Shown in pieces: positions 1 to 7,961 of a stretch of 64,000 nt of DNA. The notes below the pieces were generated by a model. The model did not search any database. It worked only from the letters and a program-made list of their open reading frames with translations, and was not told where the DNA came from. How positions within the stretch are numbered: position 1 is the stretch's first letter; each line of letters starts with the position of its first letter. A program made the position numbers and the translations under genes. Origin of the DNA: Gloeocapsa sp. PCC 7428 (GTDB taxonomy: Bacteria; Cyanobacteriota; Cyanobacteriia; Cyanobacteriales; Chroococcidiopsidaceae); assembly GCF_000317555.1 (NCBI RefSeq), contig NC_019745.1:4092001-4156000 (forward strand), read 5' to 3'.

Positions 1-77
1 AGTGGTACTTGATTCTTCGTTGTACGTTGTCCTGCATCTGGAATGAGTCAAACACGCGATCGCACGTCGAATCAATC

Positions 78-743
78 ATGATTTTATGTATCGATGTTCT
101 TACTGCTGATGAACTTGCACAAATCACGGCAAAACTCAAAGATGCGGAGTTTGTTGATGGTAAACTCACGGCAGGATGGCACGCTAAGCAAGTAAAAAAT
201 AATACGCAAATTTCAGTAAATTCCGTAATAACACAAGAGTTGCGCCCGATTGTCCATCAAGCACTACAGCGCAATCAGTTGTTTCAAGCTGCGGTACACC
301 CAAAAGTCATACGTCCAGTCTTATTTAGTTGCTACGAACCAGGGATGTACTACGGTTATCACGTCGATAATGCATTAATGGGAACGCCTTCAATGCGTTC
401 AGATGTATCGTTAACGTTATTTTTAAGCTCTCCAGATACTTATGAGGGGGGTGAACTTGTCATTGAAACTTCGCTAGGCGAACAGGCTTTTAAACTTGCT
501 GCGGGTTCGGCGATCGCGTATCCTTCTTCAACGCTACATCGCGTCGAACCTGTGAAAAGTGGAATTAGACTGGCTGCGATAAGTTGGATACAAAGCTTCA
601 TCCGCGATCCTGGCGATCGCGAAATTCTATTTGACTTGAATACTATAAAACAAGTTATGTTTGAGAAATATGGTAAAACACCAGAATTTGACCTCATTTG
701 TAAATCTCATGCGAACTTGCTTCGTAAGTGGGTCGAGGTTTAA
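78..743 (+). CDS. PKHD-type Fe(II)/2-oxoglutarate hydroxylase (PiuC/YbiX-like)
   Basis: A 221-residue protein that matches the PKHD-type hydroxylase family in length. It should use Fe(II), O2 and 2-oxoglutarate, but the substrate is unknown. The iron ligands are visible as H95-x-D97 (in YHVDNALMG) and H154 (in TLHRVEP). A basic residue about ten positions later (GIRLAA) would bind 2-oxoglutarate. The same frame is open from a TTG at 9, but family similarity starts at the ATG at 78 (MILCIDVL), so I chose that start. Members are often linked to iron uptake, but no such gene is visible here. Confident on family, not on role. Confidence 0.88.
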   Translation: MILCIDVLTADELAQITAKLKDAEFVDGKLTAGWHAKQVKNNTQISVNSVITQELRPIVHQALQRNQLFQAAVHPKVIRPVLFSCYEPGMYYGYHVDNALMGTPSMRSDVSLTLFLSSPDTYEGGELVIETSLGEQAFKLAAGSAIAYPSSTLHRVEPVKSGIRLAAISWIQSFIRDPGDREILFDLNTIKQVMFEKYGKTPEFDLICKSHANLLRKWVEV

Positions 744-762
744 TGTTATAGCGGCTAGCAAT

Positions 763-786
763 GAGCTATTAGCTCTTAGCTTTTTT
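763..786 (+). terminator. Probable rho-independent terminator after the hydroxylase gene
   Basis: GAGC-TATTA-GCTC forms a short hairpin 20 bases after the stop codon. It is followed by TTAGC and a run of six T at 781-786. Confidence 0.5.
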
Positions 787-973
787 AAAAGCTTTATCGA
801 GTAATACATTTACTCAATATACTTGTCCTAAGCTGAATGCGTTTTGCTACATAGCAGGGATCAGAGATCAGTAGAGAACTTGCTTAGCGTTGAATCAAAA
901 TGAATATTGCCACAGCTAGGACAAAGTAACCAAATCCTTGTTCTAGGTTTTTCGCTTGAATGAATCGACTGAT

Positions 974-1143
974 ACCATTTCACCAAATAAAAACTACAAA
1001 TCATTTCTCCTCTGCTCCTCTGCCCACGCCAGTCGCCTCAACGGGGGACTCGGGGACCCCACGTAGTGGGGATTGGGGGTAAACCCCCGCACGGCGCAGG
1101 CTCCTGAAGCTGCCTATTTGTAGTAAATTCAAAGTGACATGGT
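974..1143. mobile_element. 170-bp MITE-like inverted-repeat element inserted in the TauE remnant
   Basis: The ends are ACCATTTCAC on the left and GTGACATGGT on the right, inverted with one mismatch. An inner inverted pair, CTACAAAT / ATTTGTAG, continues the similarity. The dinucleotide AT flanks both sides (972-973 and 1144-1145). Removing the element and one AT restores a continuous TauE frame (GAYLISRFIQAKNL). It has no coding capacity. Its centre carries the GC-rich repeat also found near 61.2 kb. Confidence 0.72.
1025..1105. repeat. GC-rich dispersed repeat (copy 1)
   Basis: The segment starts CACGCCAGTCGCC and ends GCGCAGGCTCC. It holds internal inverted G/C runs (ACCCCACGTAGTGGGG, then TGGGGGTAAACCCCCGC). 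Its core is nearly identical to 61228-61276, and a shorter relative lies at 32612-32660. It is out of character with the AT-rich flanks. Confidence 0.75.
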
Positions 1144-1311
1144 ATGAGGTAGGCTCCGATGAGAATTCCGATACTAGCAGCGATTGTGAATGAAAATAGT
1201 AAACTCTAGTCAATAGTCACTTGATCCAAATATCCAACACCATCAATTAAACCTAAACTCAGCCCAATGCACACAGCAAGAAGGTGTCCGATTATCCAGA
1301 GCATATTAACC

Positions 1312-1854
1312 CTAGTTACGGTTGTAGGGAAGTTTATTAAGGAGCATTGCTAGCGTGCAGTTTCCTGTGATTCCCGCAAATGTTAATCCTGCACCAACAA
1401 AGCCACTAAGAATCAAAAACCAGGGAGAAACAAATGCACCGAGTAAAGTTCCAAGTAGTACGAGCGATCCTGCAACAATTTGAACTTGTCGCAACAGGCT
1501 GATTGGTGCGTTTTTGTTGACCTTTGTGGGAAAACCAGCTTGTTTCCAAGCTGTAAGTCCGCCTTGAAGATGAGTCACTTGCTCAATTCCGTTTGCAAAT
1601 AACTTTTGTGCAGCTTGCGCTGAACGATTGCCCGACTGACACTGTAAAATCAGTTTCTTGTGAGTGTCGGTTGGTATTTGGCTAAGGTCAAATTGGGATA
1701 AAGGAACGAGGATAGCACCAGGAATATGTTCGCCTACATATTCTGCTGGTTCGCGGACATCAATGAGAGCAACACTATCAGTGTCGAGCCAATGCTTTAA
1801 AGTTTGAGCATCAACGGTTTGTAGGCGATCGCTCAATTTTTTAGTCGTAGTCAT
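1312..1854 (-). CDS. Rhodanese domain fused to DUF2892 membrane domain
   Basis: A 180-residue protein. The rhodanese domain spans roughly residues 10-110 with DVREPAEY and the active-site loop CQSGNR, whose cysteine would carry the persulfide. A DUF2892-type two-helix membrane domain follows at about 120-180 (VAGSLVLLGTLLGAF, FLILSGFVGAGLTFAGITG, then the GNCTLAMLL end). The arrangement resembles YgaP, which binds sulfane sulfur at the inner membrane. It lies 41 bases after a truncated persulfide dioxygenase and 7 bases before the TauE remnant, so it is the only intact gene of what was a sulfide/persulfide detoxification operon. The ATG at 1854 matches the family start. Confidence 0.88.
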   Translation of the reverse strand: MTTTKKLSDRLQTVDAQTLKHWLDTDSVALIDVREPAEYVGEHIPGAILVPLSQFDLSQIPTDTHKKLILQCQSGNRSAQAAQKLFANGIEQVTHLQGGLTAWKQAGFPTKVNKNAPISLLRQVQIVAGSLVLLGTLLGAFVSPWFLILSGFVGAGLTFAGITGNCTLAMLLNKLPYNRN

Positions 1855-1895
1855 GATTTTGTCTACCGTATATTTACTTAGATTGTCTGTATTTT

Positions 1896-2273
1896 TTATG
1901 CAGAAGCAAGATTGCCACAGTGTTCGTTTGCGGGAACTGCTTCCATAATCTTTTGAGGATTGGGCAAGTTGAGGTTGTTCATAAACTCGATGAAACTATC
2001 GCGCGTGCGTCCTACAAATCGCGGGTTCCACTGCTTTTCTTCCCCAATTGTGGAAACTGTGTGTCCTCGATAGTCGTGTCCTGGATAAACTAATGTGTCG
2101 TCTGGTAAAGTAAAAAGTCGCTGTGTTACCGAGTCGTACAGCGTTCCTGCATTACCACTTTGAAAATCCGTGCGCCCACAGCCGCGAATAAACAATGCAT
2201 CACCGGTTAATAAATGCGTGTCGTTGAGGAGATATGCGACGTGGCTATCTACAAGCCCGAACACAAGCAACAA
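1896..2273 (-). pseudogene. ETHE1/Blh-like persulfide dioxygenase, 5' truncated
   Basis: Only the carboxy half of a metallo-beta-lactamase-fold persulfide dioxygenase remains (125 codons from a TTG; intact relatives are about twice that). Retained are TGDALFIRGCGRTDFQ, with the iron-ligand aspartate, and YPGHDY, with a late histidine ligand. The HxHxDH motif and the first metal histidines are missing. Homology begins at DSHVAYLL, close to base 2250, and stops at the junction with a second, oppositely oriented enzyme of the same fold. The protein should be inactive. It precedes the rhodanese gene in the same direction. Confidence 0.82.
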
Positions 2274-3065
2274 TTCACGGTGGAAAGACGGCTGATTATC
2301 AGTTTGAATTGCATCAATTGCAAGAAGGTGATGAAATCAAGTTAGGAAGTGTGACACTGCAAGCGCTGCATACACCAGGACACACACCGGAGCATATTTC
2401 ATTGCTGATTTATGACTCGAAACAAGGTAAAGAACCGTTTGGTATATTTACAGGCGACACGCTATTTAATCTTGATGTCGGGCGTCCTGATCTACTTGGT
2501 GCTGGCACAGAAAAGCAACTGGCTGCGCAGTTGTACAACTCTTTATTCGATAAGATTGTGCTTTTAGGCGATCGCATCGAAGTGTATCCATGTCATGGTG
2601 CTGGTTCAGCGTGCGGCAAGTCAATCGGCGATCGCCGCCATAGTACAATTGGTAACGAGCGAATTTACAATCCAGCGTTGCAGGAACGTAGCAAAACCGA
2701 ATTTGTTGAGTGGGTGATGCGCGATATGCCAGAACCACCACGTCACCATGCACGGCTCAAGAAAGTAAATGCGAAAGGCGCTGAAGTGATGGGATGCGTC
2801 CCTACATTGCAACCATTAACACCCCAAGCGTTTCAAAATGCGATAGGGCGCTGTTCCAGGAGCAAAGCATATCTTTGTGCCGCATCTAGAGGAACATTTG
2901 CACGAGCTAGATCGGTCTAAGAATATAGCAACATACTGCGGTAGCGGCTTCCGTGCTGCGATCGCTGCGAGTCTGCTCAAAAAGCATGGATTTGAGATGA
3001 CGAACATTCCTAGGTCGTGGATAGCGTGGAAAGCCGCAGAATTACCCGTAGAAGCAACTGCATAA
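2250..3065 (+). pseudogene. MBL-fold / rhodanese (CstB/BaeB-like) sulfur dioxygenase, truncated and frameshifted
   Basis: The reading frame begins in the middle of the metallo-beta-lactamase domain (ARTQATIHGG). It keeps HTPGHTPEH, TGDTLFNLDVGRPDL and YPCHGAGSACG but lacks HxHxDH. After LQPLTPQAFQNAI near 2840 the frame changes. Rhodanese sequence resumes in another frame (AVPGAKHIFVPHL, then ATYCGSGFRAA with the catalytic cysteine), ending at 3065. The first part of the rhodanese region is therefore deleted. Intact multi-domain relatives couple persulfide oxidation to sulfur transfer. An amino-terminal truncation, an internal deletion and a frameshift make this a clear pseudogene. Confidence 0.8.
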
Positions 3066-3078
3066 AACAAATGAGTAA

Positions 3079-3120
3079 GCTCTTGGGAACTTTCCATGTT
3101 TCGATCCCAAGAGCCTTTTC
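3079..3120 (+). terminator. Strong hairpin terminator after the sulfur dioxygenase remnant
   Basis: Perfect 10-bp arms GCTCTTGGGA and TCCCAAGAGC enclose a 16-base loop. CTTTTC follows, 14 bases after the last stop codon. Confidence 0.65.
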
Positions 3121-3411
3121 AATCCAGTTCACTCCTCACACAATTAAGTCTAAGATTTCTAATTGTGAGCAAGATGAGTGAAGGTGACACTTTGTACATT
3201 GTCATCTTGAGAGTTTTGAATTTTGAGTGTTGAGTTTAACTCATTCGTAAGTTTGGGAAGCACTAAAAACGCTTTTAGGCTCTAACTTAGATTATTTTTC
3301 GTTTCCCAAGGAATGCAATCTTTCGTTACTGAGATTTTCATTTTTGTCATACTTTGACCGAGTAAGAACTTTGCCGACCTCTGAACCGTAAGTCTGCGAA
3401 GCGTCCTCTCT
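3121..3411. other. Non-coding stretch between convergent units
   Basis: This separates the terminator at 3079 from the stop of the minus-strand gatD gene. I see no gene, repeat or strong hairpin. Confidence 0.4.
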
Positions 3412-4215
3412 TTATCCAGTAGGAACATTAACACGTAAGCGTTGGAACATCGCTTGTCTTGCTTGTATAGCAAGAGGATCTTCGAGGGGTGTAAGCGAGA
3501 TCGGAACTTGATATTTTTGCCGCAATGCAGTTTGAATCAACCAGTCGGCGACAAAGGGGTTTTTGGGTAATAATGGACCGTGCGAATAAGTGGCGATCGC
3601 ATTTTGGTAGAATGCGCCTTCTGTCCCGTCTTCGCCGTTATTACCTAAACCTTGGACGACACGCCCTAGGGGTTCGACTTGTCCTAACTTGGTGCGTCCC
3701 CCGTGATTTTCAAAGCCAATCAGGTATGCAGGGGAACCACAAAACGCTGCGAGTTCTTGTGCTAATCTTTGAGCAGTGACTTCGACAACGAGATTACCAA
3801 TACAACGACGGGCGTTTGCGCCAGGATGCACAGAGATAAAATCTAATAACCCTAAGCCTTCGATTCGCTGTCCTAACGCAGGTTCGTAGTAGTGTCCGAG
3901 TAATTGCGGCGCACCGCAGGTAAACACGCCAGGAGTTCCATTATCGATTCTTTCGCGGAGTGCTGCGGCTTTCGTACCGCGTAGATCGCGCATGACGATT
4001 TCTTGTTGTCGGTCTTGCGCACCACCACCGACAATAATATCTACGCTTTGAAAGTCTGCTGCTGTCGCATTTTGATCGAGCGGTAAGATTTTAACTGTGT
4101 ACCCGCGCCACTCACAGCGTTTTTGCAGACAAATCACGTTACCGCGATCGCCGTAAGTACTCATCAAGGTTGGATACAACCAACCGATTGTCAGTTCGGT
4201 TTGTTCTAGATTCAT
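3412..4215 (-). CDS. gatD: GatD-like glutamine amidotransferase (lipid II isoglutaminyl synthase, glutaminase subunit)
   Basis: A 267-residue class I glutamine amidotransferase of the cobyric-acid-synthase-like type. The nucleophile is C100 in FTCGAPQLLG and the catalytic histidine is H212 in YSHGPLLPKNP. It would release ammonia from glutamine and pass it to MurT, which amidates the D-glutamate of lipid II in the cytoplasm. The murT gene lies 42 bases upstream on the same strand, the usual pairing, and this makes the assignment firm. The ATG at 4215 gives the expected MxxxxxxLTIGWLYPxLM start. Confidence 0.92.
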   Translation of the reverse strand: MNLEQTELTIGWLYPTLMSTYGDRGNVICLQKRCEWRGYTVKILPLDQNATAADFQSVDIIVGGGAQDRQQEIVMRDLRGTKAAALRERIDNGTPGVFTCGAPQLLGHYYEPALGQRIEGLGLLDFISVHPGANARRCIGNLVVEVTAQRLAQELAAFCGSPAYLIGFENHGGRTKLGQVEPLGRVVQGLGNNGEDGTEGAFYQNAIATYSHGPLLPKNPFVADWLIQTALRQKYQVPISLTPLEDPLAIQARQAMFQRLRVNVPTG

Positions 4216-4257
4216 AAAATCAAGGCTACGTTGTGGGATGGTAAATATAGTAATGAT

Positions 4258-5628
4258 TTATAGAATCTTACGCCCTGTGAGGATTTCTCGCACTTCGAGC
4301 ATTGCTGAGTAGGTGGGGAGAATGTGCAGAGTGCGATCGCGTGGTGTGTGTTCTAACGCAGTTGCGATCGCTTCGCGTAAATCTTCCTTAACAATGAGTT
4401 GCAAACCGTTTTCCTCTGACTGCGAGTAGCGCAATCGTAGCGCCATATCATAAACGCGATCGCCGCTAACAATGAATGTTCCGCCTTGGGCGACGAGTTT
4501 TTCGGTATCGACATCCCAAATCCACGAGACATCTGTCCCGTCGGGAATGCGATCGTTTAATACAAACAACACTGGTGCAAGTTGCGAAGAATGCGTTTTT
4601 TGCCGTACTTGGTTTACTGCGCGAATCGTTTCGTTCATCCCTACAGGATTTTTGGACAACAGAATGCGTACGTGTTTGCCGTTGACGTGTAATTCTTCAG
4701 CGCGTCCAAAGGCTGCTTGAAAATTGTTGATTGTATCGCGGATTGTGGTTTCATCAACTCCCAGTTGTTGCGCGGCTAAAACTGCGGCTAAAGTGTTGTA
4801 CTTGTTATATAATCCAATTAAAATTTGAGCATACTTTTGGCTATTAATTGCCATCGGTGCTTTGTGAAAGCCGCAGTTGGGACAGTGAAAGTCTCCTAAA
4901 TGCGATAGGTAGACACCTTCGTAGTCAAGTGAATGTCCGCAGTTGGGACAGTAAATCGAGTCTACAGCGTGCGGAATCTCTTCAAGATACTGTTCGGGTT
5001 CACTTAAACCAAAGAAAAGGACTTTTTGTGGTAGTTGTTGACCCATGTAAGAAAGTGTTGGGTCATCGGCATTTGGAATAATAATCGTATCTGGTGGTAG
5101 CGCGGCGATCGCCTTACCCCAGCGCTGACTAATCGTGTCTACTTCACCGTAGCGATCGAGTTGGTCGCGAAATAAGTTCAAGCACAAAATTAACTTTGGC
5201 TGAATTGCTGCTAAAACTTTAGGAACAACGTTTTCATCAACTTCTAAAATCGCGTAATCGACATCGAGTGTACCTACCAAGTTGGTATTTGCAAGTAAGG
5301 CACTCATTAACCCATTTTCCAAATTCGCACCAGTTGCATTGTGCGCAACGCGCTTCCCTTGACGTTCTAGCATCGTGCGCAACAGTAGCGATGTTGTCGT
5401 TTTGCCATTGGTTCCGGCAATGAGAATCACTCCCTGCTTAACTTGGCGACTGAGTAGCTGTAGTAGCTGCGGTTGTAAGCGACGGGCAATTTCGCCTGGT
5501 AGGACACTTGCTGCACCAAGTTTAAGCGATCGCACTCCGAATGTGACTGTTTTTGCGGTTAAGACTGCTAAAGCTAGTTGTAGTCTATCCTTGATCTGAA
5601 TTTTTGCCATTTCACCCACTACATCCAT
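4258..5628 (-). CDS. murT: MurT-like Mur ligase (lipid II isoglutaminyl synthase, ligase subunit)
   Basis: A 456-residue Mur-ligase-family protein. The ATP-binding loop is AGTNGKTTTS at residues 71-80. The MurT-specific zinc ribbon is C227-P-N-C230 and C249-P-N-C252, inserted in the central domain. The carboxy-terminal DUF1727-type region is present. With GatD it converts the alpha-carboxyl of D-Glu in lipid II to an amide. Length is normal for the family. An alternative start six codons in (MAKIQIKDRL) is possible. It forms a two-gene operon with gatD downstream. Confidence 0.92.
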   Translation of the reverse strand: MDVVGEMAKIQIKDRLQLALAVLTAKTVTFGVRSLKLGAASVLPGEIARRLQPQLLQLLSRQVKQGVILIAGTNGKTTTSLLLRTMLERQGKRVAHNATGANLENGLMSALLANTNLVGTLDVDYAILEVDENVVPKVLAAIQPKLILCLNLFRDQLDRYGEVDTISQRWGKAIAALPPDTIIIPNADDPTLSYMGQQLPQKVLFFGLSEPEQYLEEIPHAVDSIYCPNCGHSLDYEGVYLSHLGDFHCPNCGFHKAPMAINSQKYAQILIGLYNKYNTLAAVLAAQQLGVDETTIRDTINNFQAAFGRAEELHVNGKHVRILLSKNPVGMNETIRAVNQVRQKTHSSQLAPVLFVLNDRIPDGTDVSWIWDVDTEKLVAQGGTFIVSGDRVYDMALRLRYSQSEENGLQLIVKEDLREAIATALEHTPRDRTLHILPTYSAMLEVREILTGRKIL

Positions 5629-7961
5629 AGAAGCAACTACAGCCGATCTTCACTTGCGCTTATATTTTTGCACTATATGAAACTTGGCAGCAGAGAAATC
5701 AATAAACTCAAGCAATGAATGTGTGCAAGCAGCGATCATGAACCAAACTTCGTTGGGTTGCACCGACTGTTATCAAAAATTGGTACTCTAAGACGTTGCA
5801 CCTTAGTGTGATGGATAAAGGCGTGACTTTCTGCTCAAACGTTCGGTTATTGAACTACTCAAGGGTTCATTTAGTTGGTGTCATAACGGGCTAACGACTG
5901 CATAATCATACCTCAAACACATGAAGCCTTTGCGCAGATTACCAATATGAAAAGAATTGCTTAATTAATTTTATTCTCAATATGGCTAAGGACTTACTCA
6001 TCACGTATCTTTGTTGATGCTGAAATTTAGCTTTCAATTCAAAATCACATAAACATCATACAAAAGTCATATAGAGTTCGTATTCTTGATCGCCATTCTT
6101 GTCTTTGTCACCTTTATACATAAAAATAAAAAGAACACTAAGTGTTATAATATTACCAAAAGCTACGCTCAAACTTCAAAACAATGAATAATTAGTTTGC
6201 ATATATGTTTTGCTTCTTCTAATAGAACTAAATTTAGTTTTAATATCTCTAATTGACAAGTTTACTCAATAATGAGTTGATTCAAATCATTTAAAAATAA
6301 TACATGAAGGTTTACTTATTTAATTAATTAAACTTTTTACCGCTAACTTAAAATAAAAAGATGAAATATATTAAATGCAATAATGATGCGTAATTTCCAT
6401 ATTTTGTAAAGATTTATATAAAATTGGATGCTGCAATTTTGATAAAGAGAAAGCCACATTCTTAACCTAAGATTATTGTTTCAACCTTATTTAGAGGGTA
6501 TTTTGTGAAGCGAATTCTTATCACAGCATAACAACTGTTAATATTGGTGCTATTTTAGTATCGCTACATCTGTAAATATAAATTTCTAGATACTTTAAGA
6601 CGATTCAAATTAGCTGCTTATTTAGTTAAGTAGTTTTGATTTTGATAATCATTATAAACCAAATCATTAAGCTAGGATAAAAAAGTGATACAACATACAT
6701 TTTAGTGATACGATGGCTCTAAGTACAGATAGCACGGGCTTTATTAATGATTACAGTTAAATTAAATTATCAATTTATTTGAGTTTAAATAACACTCATT
6801 ACTTATAAAAAAAAGGTTATGCTTACAAGCAATATTATCTTAAACATAGTATATTCTTTAGAGATAGCTGACTGAGTTGGATTATCCTATGTTCATCATA
6901 GATATAATGTTTATAATATTTATTAAATCCTACACAACTAATAATTCAAGCTCCACTACACGAGGTCAAATAACAAGAGTATTATTTAATTGAGTTACTG
7001 TGCTACGCTTAACTAATGGTCAATAACTATTTTCCGCTATCACACGGTTTGGATGGATATTATGTGTCATGAGCAGTAAAATTTGTAAAATATTTTTTAC
7101 TTAATAGATTAATTGTTTCAGCAATAACTATTCAAGGATACATAGTAAACTTTAGTACTGAATAAAACTTTGTAGATATCGAATAATCAATCAAAGGGAC
7201 GTCTTTGAAGCGTCATAAAAAAGCTGCTTTCTATAACTATTAGTGCAGAGCTTAGCTACGACATTCGTAAGATAAAGTTTCGTCTAAATGAGTTAAGTAG
7301 TACTTTAATATACATAGCTAACATGGTACTTGCTAAAAAGCATATTTGAAGCTATCGCAGTTATCGTAGTTTTAGTATTTTGTAATACAGCGCTCTTTAA
7401 ATATTGTTATGTAATCTTTGAGGTAGGATGTTTGACAACATACCTTTATATGTGATAAAGACAAAGTATAAAACATACTAAACATGTACTTAAAAAGCAC
7501 AATGTAATTAAATAAACTTACTTTTTTTGAACACATAGCGAATAATCAAAAGTAGCATAGATACTACATTGTAGCTATGAAGCAAGTTTCTTTTATAAAA
7601 TATATAAATAAAACTTATATAATAGGGGGAGTTGAGAATAGTGGCTTTTATACTAACTTACCAACGGATTACAGGTTGTAAATTATCTATTCAATTAGTA
7701 AGATTTGTAAATCAGCTAAGGTTGGCAATACTCAGTTAGTTAAGAAATGTAATTGTCAAAAAGCTAGTAGAACCAATTGAGTTGATGAATAAAGCTACTG
7801 GAATCAAAAATACCAACAAACTATATTTGACTTGGCGGTTTTTAATTTAGATACGTGCAACCACGGCTGGAAAATAAAAAGATTAAAATTATTTATCTTT
7901 TGTGAATCTTGAAAATTTTTAATAAAAAGACCTGACAACTTATAAAATAAATCTGAATAAA
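5629..7961. other. 2.3-kb AT-rich gene desert
   Basis: No convincing open reading frame, tRNA, or long inverted repeat was found on either strand. The sequence is markedly AT-rich from about 5900 onward, with many T/A runs and frequent stops in all frames, and it is almost free of GCGATCGC sites, unlike the flanks. It separates the divergent murT and NB-ARC genes and could hold promoters for both or be a decayed island. Confidence 0.5.

Larger units (their letters stand above)
884..1304 (-). pseudogene. TauE/SafE-family sulfite exporter, remnant (internal deletion plus inserted element)
   Basis: Three pieces of one membrane-permease gene read on the minus strand. From an ATG at 1304 comes MLWIIGHLLAVCIGLSLGLI, the typical TauE/SafE amino end, and its glycine-rich loop is already degenerate. 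After a large internal loss (most of about 250 residues) and an in-frame TAG, the same frame resumes at about 1207 with LLFSFTIAASIGILIGAYL. It is then broken at 1145-972 by a 170-bp inverted-repeat element. The tail continues at 967 with RFIQAKNLEQGFGYF and ends at a TAA at 884-886. It lies 7 bases after the rhodanese gene on the same strand, which fits a former sulfur-detoxification operon. The family call is from memory of TauE sequences. Confidence 0.75.

Noticed and set aside
9-77. Upstream extension of the PKHD hydroxylase from a TTG at 9
   Set aside because: The extra residues have no similarity to the family and the ATG at 78 gives the normal length.
1025-1105. CRISPR array suspicion for the GC-rich repeats
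   Set aside because: Only three scattered copies, with unequal lengths and no regular spacers; no cas genes are present.
1001-1213. 70-codon minus-strand frame over the GC-rich repeat
   Set aside because: It is created by the inserted element and the TauE remnant in a wrong frame; the TauE reading is better supported.
5640-5960. Possible tRNA in the sequence upstream of murT (fragment GGGTTCATT)
   Set aside because: No cloverleaf can be drawn and the T-loop consensus GTTCGA is missing.
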